A stretch of 64,000 bases of DNA from Plicaturopsis crispa FD-325 SS-3. Lineage: Eukaryota; Basidiomycota; Agaricomycetes; Amylocorticiales; Amylocorticiaceae. Both the position numbers and the translations under genes were made by a program. Of this stretch, positions 1-11,092 are shown one piece after another. The stretch covers positions 3,964,777 through 4,028,776 of the forward strand of contig KN832554.1 in NCBI GenBank assembly GCA_000827205.1, given 5' to 3'. Below the pieces are notes generated by a model. It was given only the letters and a program-made list of their open reading frames with translations. It had not been told where the DNA came from and did no database searches. Positions within the stretch are counted from its first letter, which is position 1. Every line of letters begins with the position of its first letter.

Positions 1-756
1 CCTGTACGGAAAGGCCGAGTGTCGCAAGGGCCGCAAAATGGGCCATGTCACCGTCGTTGCCAGCTCCGATGCTGAACTCTCTGACCGTCTCCGACCGCTC
101 CTGGAAGCCCTCCCGTCAGGCAGCACTGCCGCGGAGCTCGACCTTTACGCACCCATTTCGCCCGCCGCTGGCTCCGGGCACTCCCATCGACACCCGCTAG
201 TGGGTGTCATCATGGGCTCCGACTCGGATCTCCCCGTTATGCTTCCAGCTGCAAGCTTCCTGGAGCGGTTCGGAGTCCCATACGAGCTGACGATAGTCTC
301 TGCGCACCGTACCCCCGACCGGCTCGTCGAATATGCGCGGTCTGCGTCCTCCAGAGGCTTGCGGGTGATCATCGCGGGCGCGGGGGGCGCTGCACATCTG
401 CCTGGGATGGTCGCTGCGATGACTTCGCTTCCTGTGATCGGAGTACCGGTGAAGGGAAGCACACTGGATGGTGTCGACTCGTTGCATAGCATCGTGCAAA
501 TGCCTGTGAGCATATTCATCGTTTTCGAGGTGGTATGTCTGACGATGCTTGTTCACAGCGTGGAATACCAGTGGCGACTGTAGCTATCAACAACAGCACT
601 AACGCCGGTCTCCTTGCTGTCCGGATACTGGGAGCTGGCACCCCGCCCCTGCTTCAGGCCATGGATGCATATTTAAAAAGTCTAGAAACCGAAGTCCTGC
701 ACAAGGCCGACGTATTGGAGAATGTTGGATGGTGGAATTACGAGGTCAAGCGGTGA
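1..756 (+). CDS. ADE2: Phosphoribosylaminoimidazole carboxylase, C-terminal part (cut by window edge)
   Basis: This is the 3' end of fungal ADE2, the bifunctional ATP-grasp/AIR carboxylase that turns AIR into CAIR in cytosolic purine synthesis. The reading frame is already open at base 2, giving the end of the ATP-grasp part ([13 protein letters not shown]), a linker, and then a complete AIRC domain. Visible AIRC signatures are [11 protein letters not shown], the catalytic [17 protein letters not shown] and [18 protein letters not shown]. An intron at 506-558 separates QMP from [17 protein letters not shown], the standard continuation; the exons are 1-505 and 559-756. The protein ends WWNYEVKR. 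Only the left edge truncates it, and no lesion is visible. Confidence 0.95.
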
Positions 757-1085
757 CCGATGGGTATGAACAGGGAGCACGCAGTTGGTGGCATTTGTTG
801 TACGTCTAGGATGAATTGAAGCAGCAACATGTAGAGTGTACAATCGTCGCGATCAAGCCGTCGCCGCTTTCTCCAAGTGCAGAGGTAGTACTCAACGCTC
901 AGCACCTTTGCACAGATGGTGTACAGGTTTTGGAGCTATCAAGTGCTCTTTAGATAGACAAAGCCGTTCTAGTGCGCGTCCGTACCGCAACTATGCCGCG
1001 ATAGACCGTGTCTACGCGTTCCAGACATAGCGGTCAAGGTGCAAGAAATAATTGTCGCGTACCCGTCCACGTGCAGTGATTTTCT
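757..1085. other. Intergenic ADE2-SCO1
   Basis: No conserved open frame was found. This holds the ADE2 3' UTR and the SCO1 promoter, which lie on the same strand. The short open frames inside have no family features. Confidence 0.6.
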
Positions 1086-2109
1086 ATGTCCCAAACTGCC
1101 ATCCTCCTGCGCCAAAGCCGCCGTCTGGCTCCCTCTCTCACGTCCAGATGCTACGCAAGGAGTCTTGCGTATCGTCAACAGCAAGCGTTAGCTACCCGCG
1201 GTAGACGATGGTACACCGAGGGTACGGAGGACAAGAAGCAGGAGCCGAAGGTCACTCAGCAGACGTCGTCGGGAGCTAGGGACCGGGCAGCGGTCGGGGT
1301 ACGTTCCATGCAAAGAACAGGCTGGTTTCTTGCTGAATGTATTGTGCACAAGGTGTTCACGCCAAAGGCAGCTGTGCTCTTTGTAGCAGCAGGTGTTGGC
1401 CTGTTCGTTTATTTCCGACACGAAAAACAAAAACTCCTCGAAGCGCGTCGTACGTTGCCGTGCATGTACCCGGAGGTGCCCCATCTCTCACTTACACGCT
1501 GCTGAACAGAAAAAGAATTGGAGCAATCCACCGTCGGCCGAGCGCACGTCGGTGGGCCGTTCACGCTCAAGACTAACCACGGACACACATTCTCGGAACT
1601 GGACCTCCTTGGAAAATGGTCTTTGCTATATTTTGGATTCACTAACTGCCCGGACATATGCCCCGCAGAGCTCGACAAAGTCGGCGCCATTGTCTCCGAC
1701 CTAGGTCCGTCGCCCTTTTCTCTACACCCGGAGTCGCTCACGCTGTGCCACAGAGAAAGAGCATGGGACGATCTTCCAACCGGTCTTCATCTCTGTCGAC
1801 CCCGCGAGGGACACGCCCGAACAGCTGACGCGGTACCTCTCCGACTTCCACTCGCGCTTCGTCGCGCTCGTGGGTGACTATGCCGCGACGAAAGCAATTT
1901 GCAAGGCATACCGCGTGTACTTCTCGACGCCGCCCGGCGCGGATCCGAAAGGCGACTACCTCGTCGACCATTCGATCTTTGTGTATCTCATGGATCCGAA
2001 CGGTGAGTTCGTCGAGGCCTTTGGGCAGTCGACGGAGTCGAAGGATGTCGTGGAGAGGGTACGGAAGGAGGTGGCGGAATGGGTGCGGAGAAATGGGAAG
2101 AAAACGTAG
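1086..2109 (+). CDS. SCO1: SCO1-type copper chaperone for cytochrome c oxidase
   Basis: This is a mitochondrial inner-membrane thioredoxin-fold protein that delivers copper to the CuA site of Cox2. Exons 1086-1298, 1353-1449, 1510-1704 and 1754-2109 give 286 aa, a normal length. An Arg/Ser-rich presequence fills about the first 45 residues. One TM segment follows (AAVLFVAAGVGLFVYF), then the EKQKLLEARQKELE linker. The copper-binding CX3C is in NCPDICPAE, and the third ligand His is in YLVDHSIF. FISVDPARDTPEQ is the Sco hallmark. The second intron joins EAR to QKELE and the third joins SDL to EKEHG, and both joins restore family-conserved sequence. The start is the first ATG that gives a presequence. 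Sco1 and Sco2 cannot be told apart from sequence alone. Confidence 0.95.
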
Positions 2110-2548
2110 GGCATCTCGCTCGTCTCGGATGTCGGTGTACTTTCTACGCACGCACCTTGCGCTGCCACTTGAATTCGACCCCCACTTACACAGAATACGT
2201 TGTCCGCAAACTTGAAAGGCTTTCTGCATAACCGCGAGTTCCCTGCGCTAGACTCACGGAAGGGCGCTGTATAATGAGTGGCAGATATCGTCGTGCGCAG
2301 TGATACATGCATGACGCGAGTAATTTCACGTCGCGTGTTGCTCCTGAGTCTTGCCACTTTCGCGTGTGTTCCCTTTCCTGCCGGAGTCCTTCCACTCTGT
2401 TCTCCTCTCTTTGTACCCTTCAATGCCGCAGCTCGCAAACCACTAAATACCGCTGTTATTCTGAATATCTGACCGCTACTACATATCTTGGACAGCTTGC
2501 TACCTGTGAAATACTAGACGACTCGGCGGACATCCGCAACGCATACTC
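2110..2548. other. Intergenic SCO1-LRO1
   Basis: No gene-like frame was seen. The stretch contains the SCO1 3' UTR and the upstream region of LRO1; no strong TATA box is visible. Confidence 0.55.
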
Positions 2549-5500
2549 ATGACGCTCGTGAAACGAACCAAGACGTGGGCTGATACGGACTCGGCTTCTG
2601 CGAATGCATCTCCGCAGGAGGGCGAGCATGAGCAGAAAGCCGCAGAGCTGCAGGAAGAGGTCGAGGACTTGCGGGGAAAGACTAAAGAGGTGCGTCCATA
2701 CTCGAGGCGAACCATCCAGAGGTTCCGCTGTTTGTCTTTCTAGGACGAATGGCGTTGCGTTCCAGACGTCTTGCTAGCCATTATGCATGAAGGACTGGTA
2801 TTCACCAATTCTGATACAGAAACGCCGACCATTTTTCTCCACCAGGAGGTTCCTATTCTCCTTAGGCATCCTCCGTGAGTCCTCCAAGCCCTATACCATC
2901 CCCAATCGCTGCTGCAATAACCTCGTACTGACATCCCTCTAGTCGGCGTATCCCTAGGCTTCATCTTCATCAAACCCACCGACATCCAAGACCTGCACGC
3001 CTCCCTAACGCTCCTCCTGAGCGAATACGACATCAACTTCCCCGAGCTCCCAGACCTCGACTTTTCGCGCGTCGACGCGGAGTGGCAGCGCCTGCGCAGC
3101 AACATCCCGGAGTTCTGGAAGCTGCACAAGGACGGGCGCGAGTTCCAGGTCGGCGAGGAGATGAAGGCGCGCGGCCTGAGCGCGGAGTATCCCGTCGTCC
3201 TGATCCCCGGTATTATATCCACCGTGCGTCCCCCTACGCGCCCAAGTTGTTGCTCTTAGGTACTTACGTGGCCTGATCGTGTTGTTGTGCTCTAGGGACT
3301 CGAGTCGTGGTCAACCGCTCCGGAGTATCGCGCGTTCTTCCGCGAGAAGCTGTGGGGCGGCTTCAACATGATCTCGCAGGTCACTTTCAACCGGGACAAA
3401 TGGATAGCAGCCATGATGCTCGATCCCGTCACCGGCCTCGACCCGCCCGGCGCGAAGATTCGCGCGGCGGAGGGCATCGATGCGGCCAGCAGCTTTGTCC
3501 AGGGATATTGGCTATGGTATGCGACTCTCCGCTGTGTCATCCAATTTTGCCAATGTTGAGTGCGACCACGATGCGTATAGGTCGAAGATCGTGGAGAACC
3601 TCGCTGTGGTAAACTACGACACTAATAACCTGCATCTTGCTCCGTACGACTGGAGGCTTTCGTATTACAACCTTGAAGAACGCGACGGCTACTTCTCCAG
3701 GCTGAAGTCTGTCATCGAGGGTTTCAAGTATGTATTCGCAATTTTCTGTCTTACGGACCTGACTGACCGGAAACAGGCGGCGGCAGAAGAAGAAGGCTGT
3801 CATTGCGGCCCATTCCATGGGCAGCACTGTACGTCGTTTATCCATGGTTGTGAGAAAGTGAGGGCTGACATATGGCCATAGGTTGTACTGGTACGCGTAA
3901 ACATTTGTATTAGCATGGCGTATCTTGATTAAATGCTCGCTCTAACCTTCGTAGTACTTGTGAGTGCCCCTACCTCCCTACAACGTCATCAGCTCAATTT
4001 TATGTGACAGCTTCAAATGGGTCGAATCGCCAGAGCACGGCGGCGGCGGTCCCAACTGGGTCGAGGTATCTCCAACCTACCAACAGGCACAAGCGCGAGG
4101 CTTAATTTTTACCCGCAGGATCATATTGAAGCTCTAGTGACTATCGCTGGCACCCATCTAGTGAGTATACATACCGCCCCAACTCATCCTCCTCGAGCTG
4201 ACCATCACATGCACAGGGCGTGGTAAGCCATAGGTCCGAAAGCTGCATACCGTACTTATCTAATTATGAAGCAAGACCAAAGCAATGGCTGCATTCCTGT
4301 CAGGTGAAATGAAGGATACGGTGCAGATTAATCCTGCAGGGGCTTATGGTTCGCGTCATATGTTACGAGATTAACCTGGTGCTGATGTGGTCTGTATTTA
4401 GTCCTGGAACGCTTCTTCTCGCGGAAGGAACGGCAGAAATTGTTCCATAGCTGGGCTGGTAGCGGTAGTATGTGGATCAAGGTAATTTTTTCTCTTTCTC
4501 TATTGTGCCTCTAAATCATATCTTGCCAGGGCGGTGAAGCGGTATGGGGGAACACGACGCACGCCCCAGACGACAAAAACTCCTCCCATACGCACGGCGA
4601 GCTGATCGCCTTCCGGCAGTCCGTTGCCGCTGACATCGATGCGCTGAACCTGGGCGAAAAGGCTAGGAATATGACCGCCACGGAGGCAGGAACGTGGATC
4701 CTAGAGCACACCCCATCTACCTTCCAGGTATGTCGTTCGTTCCCTACCACGTGCGGGATGTTGGGCTTACTGAAATGTAGAGGATGATGGGCACGAACTA
4801 TTCCTTCGAAATCGAGCGGGACGAGGAGCAGCTGAAGAAGAATAACGGCGATCCTACGAAGTGGACTAATCCGCTCGAAGTCCAGTGCGTTGACCGAGGT
4901 ATAATCACTTGCAAAGATACTGACGTGAGTATCGACCCGAAGACTCCCGATCGCTCCATCTATGAAAATGTATTGCGTATATGGACACGGCAAGGAAACC
5001 GAGGTATGCCGCAAAAAATTCTGTCTACCTCAAGCTACGATCATTGACCCTACCCATCTCAAAATGTAGCGGTCTTATTGGTGTGCATCGTTAGACTCGG
5101 CAGTTGATCACAAGCTCACCGTTTCTTAGGTATAACCAAGGGCCCCATGAATATGATGAAACTACGCTGGAGACCGAGAACGCTACTTGTGCGAGCCCGG
5201 ATGCCAACACTTGCGACCAGCTGCATCCCCGCCCTCCGCTCGACCTGCCATTATCTCGTCGAAGCTGGATAGACGCGGAGTACACCAATGAAAATGTCAA
5301 TCCAAAGGTACATACCCCGTCTCTCTGCGCAAAGCGACGCTGATCAACGTACCCCTGGGCTTCGTAGGTGCGGAACGGCGTGAAAATGGGCGAAGGGGAC
5401 GGCACAGTCAGTCTCTTAAGTCTCGGCGCCATGTGTGTAGAAGGCTGGCAAAGACCACGGTGGAACCCTGGCCGTATCAATGTCACTACCGTCGAGGCAC

Positions 5501-5743
5501 GTATCAACCCCTACTCAGCGCATCCTCTGTTCTCACCAGTTAACAAACACGAAATAGCTTCCCCATCGACCAATAGCCTCAATCCCCCGCGGCGGCGCTA
5601 ACACCAGTGATCACGTCGACATACTGGGATCGACCGCACTGAACGAGATCATTGTAAAGGTTGCTACGGGCGCTGGACATGAGATAGTGGAGAATTTCGT
5701 GTCGGACATACGAGAGTACTCGCAGAAGATACAATGGGATTAA
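2549..5743 (+). CDS. LRO1: Phospholipid:diacylglycerol acyltransferase (PDAT)
   Basis: This ER membrane enzyme moves an acyl chain from a phospholipid to diacylglycerol and so makes triacylglycerol. I place 20 exons: 2549-2689, 2820-2874, 2943-3223, 3296-3516, 3581-3727, 3777-3828, 3882-3890, 3955-3959, 4011-4065, 4119-4160, 4217-4222, 4276-4348, 4402-4481, 4530-4727, 4781-4884, 4943-5003, 5070-5080, 5130-5307, 5368-5496 and 5558-5743. They sum to 677 codons plus a stop, all in phase. A charged N-terminus is followed by a signal anchor (RRFLFSLGILLGVSLGFIF), then the luminal LCAT-fold domain with PVVLIPGI, the nucleophile motif AHSMGS, YDWRLS, ISGEMKDT-like LSGEMKDT, GEGDGT (Asp region) and HVDILGS (catalytic His region). 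Four exons are only 5-11 nt, and the intron at 5497-5557 is GC-AG. Confidence 0.95.
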
Positions 5744-6086
5744 TGCCACTCCCTAATATAATACTTAGACTGCAGCATACACGTCGTTTACTACTCACCT
5801 GAGAGCTACATCGGGCAATAAGACGCATACGACAGTGCAGAGAGCAAGCCGTGCGATGCAGGCGGACTCGTGGTGTACTGGTACCGGTTTAAGAATGGAG
5901 ATGGAGACACGGACGGCACCGAGATGCAGGTCTGGACAGCCTAAGCAGAAAGAGGGATTCGAGCGTTCAGCAGTTGATGTAGCGGCACTGAGCATAAATT
6001 GTCTCGGACGTTACGCTTTTTTGAGGTGTAGTATACGCTCCTCGCTCATCTCACTGTTTCCAAGGGAAAGAAAAGCAATGGTCTAT
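5744..6086. other. Convergent 3' regions of LRO1 and NDUFB7
   Basis: This 343-bp gap lies between two converging genes. An open frame crosses it on the plus strand but shows no domain or codon pattern; I read it as 3' UTRs and terminators only. Confidence 0.55.
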
Positions 6087-6509
6087 TCAAGCACCCGCAG
6101 CCTCATCTGCAGCGGCCTGCTTCTGTTTCGACAACAACTTCATCCGCCGTATGTAGCTATTCGGGATATGGTTAGTTGGTGTTCCCATCTCACAGACACG
6201 GCTGGACTCACTCGTCATATTGGCACCTGCCACGGATGATTCTGCATGAGGACACGTACAGGAATACAGAGACGCATTGACTCACTTTTCGTACCCGTGC
6301 CGTTCGTCTGTGCACTCCCAGGGCATGTAGAACTTGTCCTTCCGACACACGTTCAGCGGTATGAGTAGCCTGTGAGGAAATGTACGTCCGTTTGTCAGTC
6401 GTTCTGGCAGTATTGACACTGAGACGCACGCGGAGCACTGATCCCTCCAGGCCAGCGGTACTCGCGCCGCTTTGAGCTCGGTTTGGGAGGCGGTGGTTGC
6501 GGATGTCAT
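6087..6509 (-). CDS. NADH:ubiquinone oxidoreductase B18 subunit (NDUFB7-like)
   Basis: This is a small accessory subunit of mitochondrial complex I with a twin CX9C (CHCH) fold, probably imported into the intermembrane space by Mia40. Exons in transcript order are 6430-6509, 6286-6369, 6212-6226 and 6087-6156; they sum to 82 codons plus a stop. The N-terminus is followed by ARVPLAWRDQC, the family entry motif. The first CX9C pair spans QCSALLIPLNVCR and the second spans ECTDERHGYEKCQYDD, followed by a charged tail. The third exon is only 15 nt (CQYDD). An in-frame upstream ATG at 6530 would add seven residues; I prefer 6509 because fungal B18 proteins start close to the ARVPLA motif. Confidence 0.88.
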
Positions 6510-6796
6510 GGTTAAACGAGCCTTAGGCAATTGAGCGGAATAGCAACAAAGTCTCAGGCCGAGCTCGGCAGAGCGGAGACGGGGCGGGGACGAAAAGTTA
6601 ACTCCGCGGCTATGTCACCTCTAGTCGACTGGCACGACGGTTTGGCTTTCGTGAGGGCCCTCTACCTTTCCCACTGAAAGACTGTTGGATTACTGCAGTC
6701 AGCATTTACTTATTCTCTACATAGAACTGACAAGGTATTCCGATCCTCAGTCATTCCGGTTTTTACTGAACTTTCAAAGATAGTCGCGAGTACTTA

Positions 6797-7759
6797 ATGC
6801 AATCCATAAGCCGGATCCTCACGCCAGGCTATCTCCTCGATTTTCAGAAAGGATTGTTCTCGTACTCCGAGGAGCGGTATGCAATCGGTCTGTAGTTCAC
6901 CATCTCATATTCTGCTCGAATACTAAACACCGGTGTAGATATGCTGCGAGACTTCATCTACGTATTCCCCAGGGATGATCCGCAGGAGCAACTGCATGTC
7001 CTGAGGGAGGCAAACGTGATAGATCCAGAAACGCCGTACGACGTGACCTCCCCGAAGTTCCAACAGCTTGCCAACGTGCAGCAATTGATGTGGTACTGGC
7101 AGCTCGTGCAGTTCTACAGGGTAGGTTGCACTCACGCGTCTGTAGTGTCATGCTGTCTTACATGGTGTGCGGTAATCTGCATCTAGTGGAGCAGGCCGAC
7201 GCGCATAGCGGAGGCGGAATACTCTATCAAGACGATCCTATCTGGCTGGCCGGCCCCGCCATATCTCATGGGGGAGCCACGAATATGCTACGCAGTGTGC
7301 CTAGAGAAATCCCCGCGAGATGCAGAGAGGGAACGCGCACTTGAAGCGTTTTACGACGCTTGGCGGTACTGCGACGAGAGCACACACGAGGACGTCTATG
7401 GCGAGCACTCCGACACGGTCTTATGGGGCCGCGCGAGCATGAGTCGACTCCTGCGGCGCATGGGGAAGATTGAGGAGGCGGAACAGCAGGAGAATGCAAT
7501 CAGGTATCTGCTACTTTTTGGTGTTATGTTCTCGATGATGTGCCACCCTCAGATTCGTCCGCTTTCGTCTAGACAGTGGCTATTGACGTATCCGCGCGCA
7601 CACTACCCGCAGTACGTCCGTATGCTAGTGATCGATCCGCGAAATCGCGGACAAGATTATATCTTGGATCACCCGGACACACGGGCGACATGGGGCCCTC
7701 CTATATTGCGGCAGGCTCCACCACCGCAGGGTCTGCCGCTGCCTGCCCCTACTACCTGA
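6797..7759 (+). CDS. Uncharacterised helical protein (family has a second, broken copy at 16.5-16.9 kb)
   Basis: I do not recognise this family. Exons 6797-6876, 6973-7120, 7187-7503 and 7573-7759 splice in phase to 243 aa. The protein is mostly predicted helix, with RPTRIAEAEYSIKTIL, a charged middle (AERERALEAFYDAWRYC) and the motif LWGRASMSRLLRRMGKIEEAEQQE, which has a TPR-like look. It ends in a Pro-rich tail (ILRQAPPPQGLPLPAPTT). A related but broken sequence sits on the minus strand at 16.5-16.9 kb (LWARASFSRLLRRNGDIEAA), which supports this frame as real. There is no signal peptide or TM segment. The acceptor of the first intron is uncertain: an ATG at 6941 would allow another N-terminus. 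Confidence 0.65.
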
Positions 7760-7999
7760 GACGAACGGCGTATCAATAGCATCGTCCTTTGGTAGTGATG
7801 GCGGATACCACCTTGGCACAGGACTCAGCAAGGACTCAGGACTGCTTTCACGCCTGTACTTACAATAAGCGGTCGCTGTAGCGTTGCATTTTTCATGCCA
7901 GGTATATGTGGTCCAATACCCATACATACATAAATACATGCATCAGAGAAATCGTCACTAAGTCTCGCAATCCTTCATTGGCCGTGGCTAACAGCCCTT

Positions 8000-10519
8000 T
8001 CACGAGCTCAGTGACACATGGAACGTTTGCAGTCCTCCGCCCGTAACAGCCTGCGGCTGCCCCGTCGACGGCGCATACGTCGCCTCCGCAATGCTCGTCG
8101 GAAGCTTCACCGTGCCGTTCGTTTCAGGCGGACTCGTCACATTCAGCGTGAGATCGTTCCCATCCAGTTGCCATTTCACGAGCCACTGGCCGAGAGAGGT
8201 GCTGTAGCCACCCTCTGCCTCAGCGAGTCCGCTGAGAACGGGCTCGACAGTCCACGTCGCCCCGAGTGGTGAGGTGAGCTTGAGACCGAGGAGGTAGAAA
8301 CTGAGAGCAGGGGTGGGGCCTGAGACAGTTCCAAGTCAGCATAGGGAACAACATCTCGCAGAGTGGCAATCACCTGTGCTCCAACCATGGCTTAAGATAT
8401 CGCGGAACTGTCAATTCAAGGCTATATAATCATACAGCGCATCGCTCACCTATGGGAAGTGTACCTAGATGGACCGTTAAGCACCATAACGACACCCAAA
8501 GGTAGTTAGAGTGGCTTACGAATAGTCATAATCATACCCAGCAGCTGCCCGATATCTATGGGAGTGACTGAATTAGCATAGAGGACAGGACAATCGTGAG
8601 ATGGATGCTGACCCAAGGGAGCCATTCCGAGTGAATCCCTCCAACATCGTGGATTGGACGCTGATATTCGTGTAGAGCTGAATAAGAATGCGAATACACC
8701 GTGAGCTTCGCTGCTTGGGGACGCAATTTTGGAGCACAAAGACATACCATGTATCCCCACTCCTTGCGTAAAAGATCCAAAGCACGCGACCCGTTGCCAG
8801 CAATGAAATGAGCTTGCGCCTAAATGACGAGTATCAGCATGCGCCCCACATCTACGCAGATATACGCGCAAGTGGTACCTCGAATCCACCGACGAAGGGT
8901 ATGATGGTGTCGTTCAATTCTGGGCTAACAGGCCCGATATCTGTCCAAAACGCCGTCAAGCCTTGGCTGATGTTCGTATTCTGGCTCTCCGAGGTGGTGA
9001 GGTTGTATACGACTGCGAGCGAGTTTCCGTCCTGGGGATGGAGTGTGCTGCTGTCATTGTCGCGGAACATCCCTGCACTGGAATCCCAGAGAAGCGTGTT
9101 ATATGCCGATTTGACGGCTGTGGCGTTGGCAGTGTAGGCTTCTGCAAGAGTCGTATTCTGTAACGCCGTCGCTAGATCGGCAGCCGTAATCAGAGTCTAC
9201 AAGGTTAGTGAGCAACCGGACTATACAATGATTTTGTTTGTGGCTCTTACTTGATACAACAGCGCATTTGCAGCGGAGTTGTGTCCCGCGCCACCATCTC
9301 TCCCCCAGTCGTTCGCAAAAGCCGACGGCACGTTCATCAGACCAGTACTATCCACCTGACCCTCCAGGAACGCGACCGCTTTGGTGTAATTGGACCACAC
9401 TGTTTTCACGAAGTCCAAGTCTCCGGTATAACTGTAGTAATTGTGCGTGCCGATCAAGGTCCAGGAGATATACGTATCAGAGCCTGTCGCTGCAATTGGC
9501 GGGCCAGAATATGCTAATGCGCCAGTCGTGGGGTCTTGGGTCGAAAACATAACCGCCAGCGAGTTCTTCGTCGGAAGAAGGTCATTGGTAGAGACTAATT
9601 GCGTGTGAACAGAGATTCCCATATCGCCTAAAGGTGAAAACATATCAACATCGGCTTGTGGTGAGGGGTTTCGACAAAGACGCACCAGGCCAGACGTTCC
9701 TGTCGCGCTTTGCGCCGTCCACCAAGATGGGTCCTTCGACTGGCCCGCCCGTAGCATTATTTGCCCAGCCAGGTGCCGGGCCGCCATTCTGCCTCGCAGT
9801 ATGCACATCGATCGTATTCGTCTGCACAGTGTACGCGCCGCCGTACCACAATTTTGTCAAGAAGTCCTTGTCGCTGAAACCTGTGTCGCTCGTGGAGAAA
9901 TAACCCGTGTACGCTGTCAGGTTGTCCTTGTGCGACTGGAAGGTGATGTTGACCGTCGGGTTAGAGAACGTTAGATTATCCGCGGCGTTGGAGACGACGG
10001 TCAGGTAGCGGAAACCGCCGCGGAGTAGGCCAGGCGGTTGAGTGAACGTCCCAACCGTGAGGGGTGCAGAAACTGCTTCAACTCCGTCTGAATTTTGCGT
10101 TTGGACGATAAAGCTCGAGCCATCGGATTCGGTCGGACTGATATAGAGCGGGGACTCTGTGAAAGAGAGGGAGAACGCAGACGCATTCGTAGCTTGGTCG
10201 ATGTGCAAGGAGACGATTCCCCCGACCTTTTTGAATAGTCAGTCAATTTCTTGGCATACGTTTCGTTGAATGCGAATGGAGTCACCTCTTTACCAAAATC
10301 GAGGACCACGTACGATCCATCGCCAGCCAAAGTCGCGTTGCCTCCGGTGTTGTTTACCAGACCTTGCGCTCCATCGACCACCCCATTTATCGAGTGAATG
10401 GCAACAGGAGAGACTGTTCGCGAAGACGGCGCGTAGTTAAACGCGTCCCAAGATCCAGCGGGCGCTTGTGCAACGCAGGCATAGACTACGGAACAAACAA
10501 CTAGCAAAGATGCGTACAT
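8000..10519 (-). CDS. Secreted six-hairpin glycosidase, GH78 (alpha-L-rhamnosidase)-like
   Basis: Family GH78 enzymes and relatives hydrolyse terminal L-rhamnose on pectin side chains and plant glycosides. The protein opens with a signal peptide (MYASLLVVCSVVYACVAQ) starting at 10519. A beta-sandwich region follows (VLDFGKEVGGIVSL), then the (alpha/alpha)6 barrel with NGGPAPGWANNATGG, DGAKRDRNVWPGDMGIS, SDTYISWTLIGTHNYYSYTGD and AFANDWGRDGGAGHNSAANAL. The C-terminal region carries a GATWTVEP-like segment and ends in FHVSLSS. DGAKRDR..W is a strong GH78 signature with the acidic region. Several introns of about 50-60 nt interrupt it, for example between GKEV and GGIV near 10230-10285. The protein is roughly 680 aa with many N-glycosylation sequons. 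Substrate specificity is inferred only from the family. Confidence 0.85.
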
Positions 10520-10555
10520 TGCTTCGCTGCGTGTCGCGTTCGCAAACTCCCTAGC

Positions 10556-10567
10556 CTTTATAAAGAG
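10556..10567 (-). promoter_or_regulatory. TATA-like box upstream of the GH78-like gene
   Basis: On the minus strand the sequence reads CTTTATAAAGG about 40 bp before the ATG at 10519. This is a good TATA match at a plausible distance for a fungal gene with a short 5' UTR. Confidence 0.4.
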
Positions 10568-11021
10568 CACAGAATGCACAGTGCTGCACGCCAAGGTAAG
10601 AAGTTGGGACACAGGATCATAGGTCACGCGTGTAGTCGATCAATGGCGCATCTGCGTGTTCGTGAGCAGGTGCCCAGAAGACATGGACTATTGGGCGTCA
10701 AATGGTCATGATATCCTTGTCCCGCGCTTCCTGGACAAGTTATTCAGCCTGTATATCCATGTATTCCCGGATTTCCGCACGCGTGGACACTGTTGGAGAG
10801 TGTCAGGCTACCGTCAGGTGAGAAGTAGCGGACCGCCCGCGCAGCTGGAAGGGCCTTCGAAATTGCGTTCAACTGAGTTGGCGCCGTCGTTCCAAGGCGA
10901 GATTCTTACATCGCCTCTTCGTGAAGATTAGTATCACAGATACTGAAGGTTGAAGGTTGCATGAAGATGGAAATTGTCGACATGAAAGCAAGAAGCAAAA
11001 CACGATGTCCGCCGGGGCAGG

Positions 11022-11092
11022 TGGAAAATGCCGCGCGACTGCCGCGCCTGCCGCGCATTACCGCGCTGGTCGACTGACTGCCGCGCATCTTG
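11022..11092. repeat. GCCGCGC-rich short degenerate repeat, cluster A
   Basis: Units built on TGCCGCGC recur five to six times in about 70 bp with 8-12-nt spacing. The same motif recurs at 12281-12412 in the same orientation and at 12664-12698 inverted. No coding frame uses it. Confidence 0.7.

Noticed and set aside
2690-2847. Extra small exon in LRO1 between 2744 and 2797
   Set aside because: It would leave a following intron of only about 22 nt. A single 130-nt intron (2690-2819) restores KRRPFFSTRR and the TM helix in phase.
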